Positions 38,292-52,492 of a stretch of DNA of 64,000 nucleotides are shown here, one piece after another (position 1 is the stretch's first letter; each line of letters opens with the position of its first letter). The stretch covers positions 9,679,486-9,743,485 of the forward strand of contig NZ_CP022161.1 in NCBI RefSeq assembly GCF_002214185.1. Direction: 5' to 3'. The notes beneath the pieces are model-generated. The model ran no database searches. It had not been told where the DNA came from and saw only the letters and a program-made list of their open reading frames with translations. Origin of the DNA: Streptomyces capitiformicae. Lineage in GTDB: Bacteria; Actinomycetota; Actinomycetes; Streptomycetales; Streptomycetaceae. A program made the translations under genes and the position numbers.

Positions 38292-39128
38292 TTGGCGAAC
38301 GCAGGACTCCGGGCGTTGCTGGGCTACGTCCGCTACGAGGTGCTGCCGGCGAAGGCGACCGAGGACAAGGTCCTCTCCCATGTCCCGCGCGACGTCGTCG
38401 TCACCGTGACGGCGTCGCCGGTCAAGGGTCTGGAACCCACCCTCGACCTGGCCACCCGGCTCTCCGCACACGGTTACCGCGTCGTCCCGCACCTGCCCGC
38501 GCGGCTGCTGCGGGACGACGCCCACCTGAAGGACGTCGCGGCCCGGCTCGGCGAGTCGGGCATCGACGACGTGTTCGTCCCGGCGGGTGACGCCGATCCG
38601 CCCGCCGGGATCTACGACGGGGCACTGCCCGTGCTGCGCGCCCTGAGCGAACTGGGCGGCCCCTTCGCCCGCGTGGGTATCACCGGCTACCCCGAGAGCC
38701 ATCCCCTCCTCCATGACGACATCACCATCCAGTCGATGTGGGACAAGCGCGCGCACGCGACGTACATCGTGAGCAACCTGTGCTTCGACGGGAGGGCGCT
38801 GACGGACTGGGTCGCCCGGATACGCGGACGTGCGGTCGAGCTCCCCCTGCATGTGGGCGTCGCCGGGCCCGTGCAGCGGGCGAAGCTGCTGGCCATGGCG
38901 ACGAAGATCGGAGTGGGGGAGTCGACGCGTTTCCTGACCCGGCACCCGTCCTGGTTCCTGCGGTTCGCGACCCCCGGCGGTTACGCGCCCGAACGGCTGC
39001 TCGCGCGCTGTGCGGACGCGTTCGGCACCCCCGCGGCCCGGGTGGCTGGTTTGCACCTGTTCACTTTCAATCAGGTCGCCGAGACGGAACAGTGGCGACG
39101 CGCTCTGCTGGAGCGGCTGGACGGTTGA
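38292..39128 (+). CDS. methylenetetrahydrofolate reductase-like protein
   Basis: 278-aa MetF-type TIM barrel. Family-like segments are VVVTVTASPVKGLEPTLDLA, YRVVPHLPARLL, GITGYPESHPLLHDD and LPLHVGVAGPVQRAKLLAMA. Such proteins use a flavin to interconvert 5,10-methylene- and 5-methyl-tetrahydrofolate. In this cluster it can tap one-carbon units released by dimethylglycine oxidation. TTG 38292 lies only 3 bp after the betA stop, indicating translational coupling. Specificity is assigned from family and context. Confidence 0.8.
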   Translation: MANAGLRALLGYVRYEVLPAKATEDKVLSHVPRDVVVTVTASPVKGLEPTLDLATRLSAHGYRVVPHLPARLLRDDAHLKDVAARLGESGIDDVFVPAGDADPPAGIYDGALPVLRALSELGGPFARVGITGYPESHPLLHDDITIQSMWDKRAHATYIVSNLCFDGRALTDWVARIRGRAVELPLHVGVAGPVQRAKLLAMATKIGVGESTRFLTRHPSWFLRFATPGGYAPERLLARCADAFGTPAARVAGLHLFTFNQVAETEQWRRALLERLDG

Positions 39129-39242
39129 AGGGCGTGGTGCCGTCGTCGGGCGAGGACCCTGGGTCACCTTGCCAAAACGTCATCAGTGAACCTCTTGACG
39201 CAGGTCCGACCATTCGCCAAGGTGTTCCACCACAAGCAATTG

Positions 39243-39263
39243 AATGCACAATGCGCAACGCAT
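39243..39263 (-). promoter_or_regulatory. operator-like site before betB
   Basis: On the minus strand GTTGC-GCATTGT-GCATT (39259-39243), closely matching 29123-29139. A small palindrome ATGCG-CAA-CGCAT overlaps it. It ends 22-26 bp before the betB start, a repressor-like position. Confidence 0.55.
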
Positions 39264-39284
39264 TTCGGTTGAAGGGCTGGGCGC

Positions 39285-41861
<2,577 letters not shown>

Positions 41862-41862
<1 letters not shown>

Positions 41863-43880
41863 TGGCTGCCGTCGTAGAGAAAACGGATAAGCCGGACAAA
41901 GTAGTCGAGTTGGCGAAGGTGCCGGAACCCGCGCCCCTCGCCGGGGTACGCAAGGTCAGCCGCGGCATGGTCGTGGGCGCGGTCCTTCTCGTCTGGCTGG
42001 TGTTGTTCGCCGTGCTGCGCGGGAAACACACCCTGACCCTGTCGGCGGCGGACCTGACCGACCTGCACCGGTGGTTCAACGACGTCAATGACTCGATCGG
42101 CGCGAACCGCAACTCCAACCCGCTCTTCCTCTACTTCTTCAACGAGATCCGCCTGGTCATCGACACCCTGGTGACCTTCGTCCAGGAGCTGATCTCGCAG
42201 CCGTCCGGGGACCGCCCCGTCCCGCAGATCGGCTGGCTCGGTGTCGTCGGCATCGCCGGCTACGTCTCCTGGGCCGTGGGCAACTGGAGGGTCGCGCTGC
42301 TGGCGGTGGCCGGCTTCACCTTCCTCGGGGTGCAGGGCCTGTGGCAGGAGAGCATGGACACCCTGGCGCTCACCCTCTCCGCGGTCCTCGTGGCGCTGCT
42401 GTTCGCGATCCCGCTGGGCGTGTGGGCGGGGCTGTCCGACCGGTTCAACCGGATCGTGACGCCCTTCCTGGACTTCATGCAGACCATGCCGACCTTTGTC
42501 TATCTGGCCCCGCTGACCCTGTTCTTCCTCATCGGCGGCGCCTCCGCCACGATCGCCACCGTGATCTACGCGGCTCCACCGGCGATCCGCATCACCGCGC
42601 ACGCCATCCGCTCCGTGCCCGAGACCACCGTCGAGGCGGCCGACTCACTGGGCGCGACGCGGCAGCAGGCACTGCTGAAGGTCTTGCTGCCGATGTCCAA
42701 GCGGACCGTGGTGATGGGCGTCAACCAGTCCATCATGGCCGCCCTCGCCATGGTCACCATCGCCGCCCTGATCGGTGCGCCCGGCCTCGGCAGGACCGTC
42801 GTCCAGGCCCTGCAGTCCCTCGACGTCGGTACGGCCTTCAACGCGGGCCTCTCCATCGTCGTGATGGCGATCGTCCTGGACCGGGTCACGACCGCCGCCA
42901 GCACCCGCGCGAAGGCGGCCAGAAGTTCGAAGACTCGCTTCCTTGCCTGGCGGCGGCGCCTCCTGGGTGCCGGCGCGGTGGTCACGGCGGTCCTCGTCTA
43001 CATGTCGCACACCTACGTCTGGGCGGCCGAGTTCCCCGGCGAGGGCGGCGCGGGCAGCTCCATCGCGAGCGCGGCCGACACCACGACGACCTGGGTGCAG
43101 GACGAGCTCTCGGGCCTCACCAACGCCGTCCGTGACACCCTCACCAACGGCCTCCTGAACCCCTTCCAGTCGCTGCTCACCGACTCCCCGTGGTGGCTCG
43201 TCGGCGCGGTGCTGATCGCTCTCGGCGTCGTGTTCGGCGGCTGGCGTGCCGGGCTCACCACGGCCGTGTGCGTGGGCCTGCTGGTCGGCACCGGTGTGTG
43301 GTCGGACGGCATGACGACGATGGCGTTGAGCCTCGTCGCCACGGTGCTGGTGATGCTGATCGGCGTCTTCTTCGGTGTGTGGATGGGACGCAGCGCGCTG
43401 GTCGACCGGCTGCTGCGCCCCACTCTGGACGCGGCCCAGGTCATGCCGCCGTTCGTCTATCTCGTCCCGTTTCTCGCGCTGTTCGGCCCGACCCGCTTCA
43501 CCGCGATCGTCGCCGCTGTCGTCTACGCGGCCCCCGTCGCCGTGAAGATCATCGCGGACGGGATACGGAAGGTGCCCGCGACCACCGTGGAAGCGGCCAC
43601 CTCCGCCGGGTGCAACACCTGGCAGATCATCACCAAGGTCCAGCTGCCGATGGCACGCGGTGCCCTGACTCTCGCCACGAACCAGGGTCTCATCTACGTG
43701 CTGTCGATGGTCGTCGTGGGCGGTCTTGTGGGCGCCGGGGCCCTCGGCTACGACGTCGTCGCCGGCTTCTCGCAGGGGCAGCTGTACGGGAAGGGGCTGG
43801 CCGCGGGACTGGCCATCGTCCTTCTCGGAGTCATGTTCGACAGGATCACTCAGGCAGCGGCGCGGCGTGCCGGCGCATAA
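41862..43880 (+). CDS. fused double permease of the betaine ABC transporter
   Basis: 672-aa membrane protein with two ProW/OpuAB-type permease domains in one chain. The first EAA loop is in ETTVEAADSLGATRQQALLK (about residues 255-275). The second is in TTVEAATSAGCNTWQIITKV (about 570-590). Each domain has about five TM helices; two extra helices lie at the N-terminus and between the domains. Most OpuA systems use two copies of one permease; here both halves are covalently joined, with unequal sequences. A relic of a second copy lies at 45858-46095. Confidence 0.93.
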
Positions 43881-43893
43881 GGAGCTACGGACC

Positions 43894-44871
43894 ATGGCAG
43901 GACACGTAAAACACTGGAGAGTCGGCGCGGCCGGCATAGCCGTCCTCGCACTCGCCCTCACGGCCTGCGGAGGGGCCAAGGTCGGTGACGACTCCTCGGG
44001 GTCCGACAGCTCGGGAGGCTCCGCCGAGTGCGGCACCTTCAACCTCGCGGTCAACCCGTGGGTGGGCTACGAGGCCAACGCGGCGGTCATCGCGTACGTC
44101 GCGGAGAAGGACCTCGGCTGCAAGGTCGTCAAGAAGGACCTCAAGGAGGAGATCGCCTGGCAGGGCTTCGGGACGGGCGAGGTCGACGCCGTCGTCGAGA
44201 ACTGGGGCCACAACGACCTGAAGAAGAAGTACATCACCGACCAGAAGACCGCCGTCGAGGCCGGCTCCACCGGCAACGAAGGCCTCATCGGCTGGTACGT
44301 GCCGCCGTGGCTGGCCAAGGAGCACCCGGACATCACGGACTGGAACAACCTCAACAAGTACGCGGACAAGTTCAAGACCTCGGAGTCCGGCGGCAAGGGG
44401 CAGCTGCTCGACGGCGACCCGTCGTTCGAAACCAACGACGAGGCCCTGGTGAAGAACCTGAAGCTGGACTACAAGGTGGTGTACGGGGGCAGTGAGACCG
44501 CGCTCATCCAGGCCTTCCGCGACGCGGAGAAGAACAAGAAGTGGCTGATCGGCTACTTCTACGAGCCGCAGTGGTTCCTGGCCGAGGTGCCGCTCGTCAA
44601 GGTCAAGCTGCCCGACTACAAGGAGGGCTGCGACGCCGACGCGGAGAAGGTCGCCTGCGACTACCCCGTGTACAAGCTGGACAAGATCGTCAGCGCGAAG
44701 TTCGCCAAGTCGGGCAGCCCGGCCTATGACCTGGTCAAGAACTTCACCTGGACCAACGACGACCAGAACGTCGTGGCGAAGTACATCGCGGTGGACAAGA
44801 TGACGCCCGAGGCGGCGGCCGAGAAGTGGGTCGAGGCGAATCGGGACAAGGTGAAGGCCTGGATCAAGTAG
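43894..44871 (+). CDS. glycine betaine substrate-binding lipoprotein
   Basis: 325-aa ProX/OpuAC-type binding protein. The signal peptide ends in the lipobox LTACGG; a Ser/Gly linker follows. Betaine-cage motifs include NLAVNPWVGYEANAAV, VENWGHNDLKKKY, GWYVPPWLAKEHPDI and GYFYEPQWFLAEVPL, with several exposed tryptophans for cation-pi binding of the trimethylammonium group. GGAG precedes ATG 43894. Anchored outside the membrane; last gene of the transport operon. Confidence 0.95.
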   Translation: MAGHVKHWRVGAAGIAVLALALTACGGAKVGDDSSGSDSSGGSAECGTFNLAVNPWVGYEANAAVIAYVAEKDLGCKVVKKDLKEEIAWQGFGTGEVDAVVENWGHNDLKKKYITDQKTAVEAGSTGNEGLIGWYVPPWLAKEHPDITDWNNLNKYADKFKTSESGGKGQLLDGDPSFETNDEALVKNLKLDYKVVYGGSETALIQAFRDAEKNKKWLIGYFYEPQWFLAEVPLVKVKLPDYKEGCDADAEKVACDYPVYKLDKIVSAKFAKSGSPAYDLVKNFTWTNDDQNVVAKYIAVDKMTPEAAAEKWVEANRDKVKAWIK

Positions 44872-44906
44872 TAGCGGAGGCCGGACGCCAAGAACCGGTC
44901 GACCAC

Positions 44907-44949
44907 GCCCGGTGGGCGGTGCGCATCCCGCGCGCACCGCCCACCGGGC
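44907..44949 (+). terminator. terminator of the betB-ABC transporter operon
   Basis: Perfect 18-bp stem (GCCCGGTGGGCGGTGCGC with its complement) and a 7-nt loop, 35 bp after the last stop. Confidence 0.9.
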
Positions 44950-45044
44950 ATCGCTGTGTTCAGGCCCTCTTTCCGGTCCCTTTCCCGGACGTGGTCGGAC
45001 TACTGAACGCTCGAAGTAACGCGAACCGGGTCACGAGACGCTGA

Positions 45045-45076
45045 TGGGGGGCCGACAGCGAGCTGTCGGCCCCCCA
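45045..45076. terminator. second strong hairpin between convergent genes
   Basis: TGGGGGGCCGACAGC / GCTGTCGGCCCCCCA, 15 bp, nearly loopless. It lies 53 bp beyond the 3' end of the minus-strand gene at 45129, so it most likely terminates that gene while also backing up the ABC-operon terminator. Confidence 0.75.
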
Positions 45077-45128
45077 TTGGGCATTGCGCGTCGGTCAGAC
45101 CGAATGGGTCAGTGCGCAACAATCCACA

Positions 45129-45611
45129 TCAGCCATTGAAGGGGCACTTCTTGATGATGAAGAATGCTTTTCCGGGCTGGTCCACACCAAGAACTCCCTG
45201 GTTGCCGGGCCTTGAGCTGCCGACGACGAGGTCCGCGCCCTTGAACTGCTTGGTTTTGGAGTGCCACAGGACCCGGCCACCGGAATACTGGTAGAATCGC
45301 ACATCGCCGTTCTTGGCGACCTGGACGTACGCGGACGGGCCGCTGAGGTGCCCCTTGGCCTTGTATACCGTGCAGGTCAAGGCCTTGTAGGTCATGTAGA
45401 TGTTGTAGTTCTTCCCGACACAGAACCTGGCCTTTCGCGACGCGGGACCATCGGTGATACACTGCCCCGCCTTGAGCTTTTTGCCATTGGCCAGGCGATT
45501 TTTCGGCGCCGCGCTTGCAGGGCTGGCCACGCCCAGGGCGACCGCGGCCGCGACCGCGAAGACGGCCGCGTGACGCACAGGCCGGTAGCTGATTTTGAAA
45601 ATACGCGCCAT
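45129..45611 (-). CDS. small secreted protein with bulb-lectin-like repeat
   Basis: 160-aa secreted protein. Signal peptide MARIFKISYRPVRHAAVFAV, cleaved around ASPASA-AP. The mature part has four cysteines and a segment AYVQVAKNGDVRFYQYSGGR then VLWHSKT, resembling a degenerate beta-prism mannose-binding (bulb-lectin) repeat (Q-x-D-x-N-x-V-x-Y / W-x-S). Extracellular carbohydrate binding is plausible but the ligand residues are not all kept. The surrounding DNA is AT-richer than the window, hinting at transfer. Confidence 0.6.
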   Translation of the reverse strand: MARIFKISYRPVRHAAVFAVAAAVALGVASPASAAPKNRLANGKKLKAGQCITDGPASRKARFCVGKNYNIYMTYKALTCTVYKAKGHLSGPSAYVQVAKNGDVRFYQYSGGRVLWHSKTKQFKGADLVVGSSRPGNQGVLGVDQPGKAFFIIKKCPFNG

Positions 45612-45857
45612 GGCGCATTCCTCCCCGTTAATGAAGGGAACTCAGTCAATTTTGCTCCGTTCCCATTCCAGGCAGGATCTTATCCCAGGGACGCGTTCAC
45701 TGGGTGCCCCCCGAGTTCTTTTTGTAGTATCTTCACAATTCACTTGTCGAGACTTTTCGTGACGGTCCGCCCATCTCTCTAATGGGCCGCTTTGGCTGTC
45801 CGGGCTGAGGGGGGATCCAGGCGGTCCGGCTGTCGCGTCGGGTGGGCACCGGGCGCT

Positions 45858-46095
45858 GATCCTGTTCTTCCTCATCGGCGGCGCCTCCGCCACGATCGCC
45901 ATGGTGATCTGCGCGGCCCCGCCGGCGATCCGGATCACCGTGCACGCCATCCGGTCCGTGCCCGAGACCACGGTCGAGGCGGCCGACTTGCTCGGCGCGA
46001 CCCGGCGGCAGTCCCTGCTGCCGATGTCCAAGCGGACCAGGGTCATGCGCGTCAATCAGTCGATCATGGCTGCCCTCGCCATGGTCACGGACCGT
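45858..46095 (+). pseudogene. relic of a second OpuAB-type betaine permease
   Basis: Reads LILFFLIGGASATIAMVICA, IRITVHAIRSVPETTVEAAD, LLGATRRQSLLPMSKRT and VNQSIMAALAMVT. This matches the first permease domain encoded near 42520-42755 almost residue for residue, with a four-residue deletion after QSL. Both ends are missing. A decayed duplicate lying 2 kb downstream of the live copy. Confidence 0.88.
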
Positions 46096-46182
46096 TTCCC
46101 GGGCTGCTCGGCGGCTCGTTCTCCCGGCCGTTCCTCGACGTCATGGACCCCTTGACACCCACGTGCGCGGAAGGCACATTGA

Positions 46183-48696
<2,514 letters not shown>

Positions 48697-48733
48697 CACC
48701 CCGCGTCGACTCTGAGGGAAAGGAACACCGCCG

Positions 48734-49594
48734 GTGAACGCACAGCTGCTCGACGGCAAGGCGACCGCCGCCGAAATCCGCCGCGAACTCACGGAGCGCG
48801 TGGCCAAGTTGACCGCGACCGGCGGCCGCCTGCCCGGGCTCGGCACGGTCCTCGTCGGCGACGACCCCGGCAGCCACGCCTACGTCGCCGGAAAGCACCG
48901 CGACTGCGCACAGGTGGGCATCGCCTCCCTCCGTCGCGAACTGCCCGCCGACGCCACCCAACGGCAGGTCGAGGACGTCATCGACGAACTCAACGCCGAC
49001 CCGGCCTGCACCGGCTACATCGTCCAGCTTCCGCTGCCGCGCCACCTCGACGCCAACGCCGTACTGGAGCGCATGGACCCGGCCAAGGACGCCGACGGCC
49101 TGCACCCCGTCAACCTCGGCCGGCTGGTCCTGGGCGTCGAGGCCCCGCTGCCCTGCACGCCACGCGGCATCGTCGAACTGCTTCGCCGGTACGAGGTGCC
49201 GCTGGCCGGAGCACGGGTGTGCGTGATCGGCCGGGGCATCACCGTGGGACGCCCCATCGGACTCCTCCTCACCCGCAGGTCGGAGAACGCCACCGTGACC
49301 CTGTGCCACACCGGCACCAAGGGCCTGGCCTGGCACGTACGCGAAGCGGATGTCGTCGTCGCGGCCGCCGGCTCGCCCGGGCTGATCACCAAGGACATGG
49401 TGCGCCCCGGCGCGGCGCTCCTGGACGTCGGCATCACCCGCACCGACCGGGGCCTGGTCGGCGACATACACCCGGACGCCGCCCGGACAGCCGGATGGCT
49501 CGCGCCCATGCCCGGCGGCGTGGGCCCCATGACCCGCGCGATGTTGCTGGCCAACGTCGTCGAGGCCGCGGAGAGGAACGCGAACACGGTATGA
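48734..49594 (+). CDS. folD: bifunctional methylene-THF dehydrogenase/cyclohydrolase
   Basis: 286-aa FolD. The catalytic Lys is in [14 protein letters not shown], and the usual signatures [40 protein letters not shown] and [18 protein letters not shown] are all present. It oxidises methylene-THF to 10-formyl-THF. It lies 37 bp after the dimethylglycine enzyme and so would dispose of the methylene-THF made there. Probably a cluster-specific copy in addition to a housekeeping FolD elsewhere. GTG 48734. Confidence 0.95.
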   Translation: MNAQLLDGKATAAEIRRELTERVAKLTATGGRLPGLGTVLVGDDPGSHAYVAGKHRDCAQVGIASLRRELPADATQRQVEDVIDELNADPACTGYIVQLPLPRHLDANAVLERMDPAKDADGLHPVNLGRLVLGVEAPLPCTPRGIVELLRRYEVPLAGARVCVIGRGITVGRPIGLLLTRRSENATVTLCHTGTKGLAWHVREADVVVAAAGSPGLITKDMVRPGAALLDVGITRTDRGLVGDIHPDAARTAGWLAPMPGGVGPMTRAMLLANVVEAAERNANTV

Positions 49595-49599
49595 CCCTC

Positions 49600-49625
49600 G
49601 GTGGCGAGGCCATGGCCTCGCCACC
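49600..49625 (+). terminator. perfect 26-nt palindrome after folD
   Basis: GGTGGCGAGGC-CATG-GCCTCGCCACC, starting 5 nt after the stop. A typical U-less terminator; also self-complementary as DNA. Confidence 0.8.
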
Positions 49626-49708
49626 GCTCACTGCTTGGCGAAGACCACGGCATCACCGGCGTCGCCGTCCTGGTGACAGGGATGGCCGGTCGCCGGTTTG
49701 CCGCCCGC

Positions 49709-49812
49709 TCAGCACTCGATGATGTTCACCGCGAGCCCGCCGCGGGCGGTTTCCTTGTACTTCACGCTCATGTCGGCGCCGGTGTCCTTCATGGTCTTGA
49801 TGACCTTGTCGA
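49709..49812 (-). pseudogene. last ~34 codons of L-serine ammonia-lyase (sdaA relic)
   Basis: Minus strand reads [20 protein letters not shown] then [19 protein letters not shown], the strongly conserved C-terminus of bacterial SdaA. Everything upstream is replaced by a 27-bp tandem repeat and a TRSP gene remnant. Serine deaminase (with glyA) normally completes betaine-derived glycine breakdown, so this looks like a cluster gene lost by deletion. Confidence 0.85.
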
Positions 49813-49817
49813 GGGAG

Positions 49818-49910
49818 GGAGGCGCGGCGGAGGTGCCGGTCCCGGGAGGCGCGGCGGAGGTGCCGGTCCCGGGAGGCGCGGCGGAGGTGCCGGTCCCGGC
49901 AGGCGCGGCG
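49818..49910. repeat. 27-bp tandem repeat (three full copies plus a partial)
   Basis: Copies at 49818-49844, 49845-49871 and 49872-49898 are identical; a partial fourth runs to about 49910. On the plus strand each unit reads GGAAEVPVP in the TRSP frame, so it expands a coding linker by nine residues per copy. Confidence 0.9.
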
Positions 49911-50507
49911 CCGCGGGTCACCAGGGTCGAGCTGGACTGGCCGGCCGGGGTGCCCGACGGGGGGCGCCATGGCTTCACGCCGGCGCATCGGAGGCGTTTG
50001 GAGGCCGCGTTGCCCGACCTGGCCGACCGTCTCGTGCGGGCCCTGCCGCCGGGTGCCCGACGGGTGCTGGTGCTCGGCTTCGAGGAGCTGATGTACGCGC
50101 CGTTGTGCCTGGCGAGGGAGCTGGAGCGGGTGGTCGGGGGCGAGGCGGGGGTGGAGATACGGTTCTCCACGACTACGCGGTCGCCCGTGCTGGCGGTGGA
50201 CGACCCCGGCTACGCGATACGCAGCCGGATCGTCTTCCCCGCGCACGACGAGCCCGCGGAAGGGCCTGGGGAGCGGTACGCGTACAACGTGGCGGGGGGC
50301 GGGTTCGACGCGGTGGTGGCCGTCGTCGACTCGGTCGCGGACACGCCCGCGCTGCACGCCCGTGACGGTCTGTTGGCGACGCTCGCCGCGCATACGCCGA
50401 GCGTCCTGCTGGCCGTCGTGCCGTCGTATGTACCGCCGTATGCTCCGCCGGTTCGCCGCGGCCCGGACACGCCGTCCCGGTCCCCGCACACCCACGAAAG
50501 GTCCCCC
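49899..50507 (+). pseudogene. C-terminal (TRSP) part of a Ter-associated phosphoribosyltransferase
   Basis: About 200 codons in frame: [100 protein letters not shown]. This is the TRSP domain found after a PRTase in Ter-linked operons. The PRTase half is missing and no start codon with a ribosome binding site precedes it. It runs in frame into the StiP-like gene without a stop, so a long fused frame exists, but separate initiation at 50508 is more likely. Confidence 0.7.
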
Positions 50508-51665
50508 ATGCTGCCCGAGCCCCTGCGCGGCCCCGACTTCTCGTCCTATGCGCCGGAGGACGTCGGCTGGCTGCTTCAGGACCTCTCGGAGGTGACCCTG
50601 GAGGCGCCGACCGAGGAGCGGGAGGAGGCGATCCAGAGCGGTGGGGCGCACTACGCGGAGTCGTTGCCGGTCGAGTACCAGCCGAGCGAGCGGTATCAGG
50701 AACTGTTCCACAGCGCGCTCGACGCCTCCGCCGATCGGATCGCCCTGGCTGTGGGGGTCGTGACCGAGACCGTGTTGGCCGAGCGGTCGCCTCGGCCCGT
50801 CATCGTGTCGCTCGCCCGTGCCGGTACGCCCGTCGGTGTGCTCATGCGGCGGTGGGCGCAGCAGCGGCACGGGGTGGAGCTGCCGCACTACGCCGTGTCG
50901 ATCGTGCGTGGGCGCGGGATCGACGCCAACGCGCTGCGCTGGCTGGCGGCTCACCATGACCCGGCCGATGTCGTCTTCGTGGACGGCTGGACGGGGAAGG
51001 GAGCGATCACCCGTGAACTCGCCGCGGCCATCGAGGAGTTCGAGGCGGCGGAGGGGATCACCGGATTCGATCCGGAGATCGCCGTGCTCGCCGATCCGGG
51101 GTCGTGCGTGCGGACGTACGGGACCAGGGAGGACTTCCTCATTCCCTCCGCCTGCCTCAACTCGACCGTGTCGGGGCTGATTTCGCGGACCGTGCTGCGG
51201 TCGGACCTGGTGGGGCCGAACGACTTCCACGGGGCGAAGTTCTACCGGGAGCTGGCCGGGGCCGATGTGTCCGTGGACTTCCTGGACGCGATATCCGCCC
51301 GGTTCGCCGGGATCGTGGACGCGGTGGACTCCCGTACCAAGGAACTGCTCTCCGCCGACCGTACGCCCACCTGGGAGGGCTGGGCGGCCGTCGAGCGGAT
51401 CAGTGAGGAGTACGGGATCCACGACGTGAACCTGGTCAAGCCCGGTGTCGGCGAGACCACCCGGGTGCTGCTGCGCCGCGTACCGTGGAAGATCCTCGCG
51501 CGGGCCGGGGCGGGCGCGGACCTCGACCACGTACGTCTGCTCGCCGAACAGAGAGGGGTACCGGTGGAAGAGGTGGCCGAACTGCCGTACACCTGCGTGG
51601 GGCTGATCCACCCCCAGTACACGCGGGGCGCGACCGGTGCCGACGGCAAGGCGGTGGCTGTCTGA
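50508..51665 (+). CDS. StiP-like protein (cysteine protease StiP family, PELOTA-type C-terminus)
   Basis: 385-aa protein. Family markers: PDFSSYAPEDVGWLLQDLSE, EAPTEEREEAIQSGGAHYAE, SLPVEYQPSERYQELFHSAL, VSLARAGTPVGVLMRRWAQ, HYAVSIVRGRGIDANAL and VDGWTGKGAITRELAAAI. The last two are phosphoribosyltransferase-like. The final ~100 residues resemble the PELOTA RNA-binding tail. These proteins are associated with the tellurite/Ter stress systems, possibly processing RNA or nucleotides. ATG 50508 has AAAGG upstream. Coupled to the HAD gene (TGATG). Confidence 0.82.
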   Translation: MLPEPLRGPDFSSYAPEDVGWLLQDLSEVTLEAPTEEREEAIQSGGAHYAESLPVEYQPSERYQELFHSALDASADRIALAVGVVTETVLAERSPRPVIVSLARAGTPVGVLMRRWAQQRHGVELPHYAVSIVRGRGIDANALRWLAAHHDPADVVFVDGWTGKGAITRELAAAIEEFEAAEGITGFDPEIAVLADPGSCVRTYGTREDFLIPSACLNSTVSGLISRTVLRSDLVGPNDFHGAKFYRELAGADVSVDFLDAISARFAGIVDAVDSRTKELLSADRTPTWEGWAAVERISEEYGIHDVNLVKPGVGETTRVLLRRVPWKILARAGAGADLDHVRLLAEQRGVPVEEVAELPYTCVGLIHPQYTRGATGADGKAVAV

Positions 51666-52492
51666 TGTCCCGGCCCCGGATGCCGCAGGTGCTGGTCGCC
51701 AGCGATCTCGATCGTACGCTCATCTATTCGTCCGCCGCGCTCGCGCTGACCATGCCGGACGCGCGGGCGCCCAGGCTGCTCACGGTCGAGGTGCACGAGA
51801 GCCGGCCGTTGTCGTACATGACCGAGACGGCGGCGGGACTGCTGACCGAACTCGGGGACACGGCGGTGTTCGTACCGACGACCACCCGGACGCGTAAGCA
51901 GTACCAGCGGATCAATCTGCCGGGGCCCGCGCCGAAGTACGCGATCTGCGCGAACGGTGGGCATCTGCTGGTGGACGGGGTCACGGATGCCGCCTGGCAC
52001 GACGGGGTGCTCGCCCGGCTCGCCTCTGAGTGTGCGCCCTTGAGTGAGGTGCGGGATCATCTGGCCGCCACCGCCGATCCGTCCTGGGTGCGCAAGCATC
52101 GGGTCGCCGAGGACCTGTTCGCCTACCTCGTCGTCGAGCGGGAGTTGCTGCCCGAGGAGTGGGTGAAGGATCTCGCGGTGTGGGCGGAGAACCGGGGGTG
52201 GACGGTGTCCCTTCAGGGGCGGAAGCTGTACGCCGTGCCGAAGCCGCTCACCAAGTCGGCGGCCATGCGGGAGGTCGCGCGGCGGACCGGGGCCGAGTTG
52301 ACGGTGGCCGCCGGGGATTCGTTGCTGGACGCGGACTTGTTGCTCGCGGCGGATCGGGCGTGGCGGCCGGGGCATGGGGAGTTGGCCGACGTGGGGTGGG
52401 GTGGCCCTGCGGTTACCGCGCTGCCGGAGCGGGGGGTTATAGCGGGGGAGAGGATTCTGCGGGAGTTCGTGAGGGCGGCGCGGGAGGGTTGA
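51665..52492 (+). CDS. HAD-family phosphatase of the Ter-associated module
   Basis: 275-aa HAD hydrolase. Motif I LVASDLDRTLIY (D-x-D-x-T), motif II TTRTR, the Lys of motif III in KPLTKSAAMREVARR, and motif IV VAAGDSLLDADLLLAADRAW. A Cof-like cap lies between. ATG 51665 overlaps the StiP-like stop codon. Together they probably form a nucleotide or RNA metabolite processing pair; the TerD protein in this window lies 28 kb away. Confidence 0.88.
   Translation: MSRPRMPQVLVASDLDRTLIYSSAALALTMPDARAPRLLTVEVHESRPLSYMTETAAGLLTELGDTAVFVPTTTRTRKQYQRINLPGPAPKYAICANGGHLLVDGVTDAAWHDGVLARLASECAPLSEVRDHLAATADPSWVRKHRVAEDLFAYLVVERELLPEEWVKDLAVWAENRGWTVSLQGRKLYAVPKPLTKSAAMREVARRTGAELTVAAGDSLLDADLLLAADRAWRPGHGELADVGWGGPAVTALPERGVIAGERILREFVRAAREG

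Noticed and set aside
49818..49910. CRISPR-like repeats
   Set aside because: The 27-bp units are head to tail without spacers; this is a simple tandem repeat.
49698..51665. One 655-aa fusion of TRSP and StiP-like proteins
   Set aside because: The frame is open, but the beginning is antisense to sdaA and the repeat, there is no ribosome binding site, and StiP-like proteins start at the equivalent of 50508.
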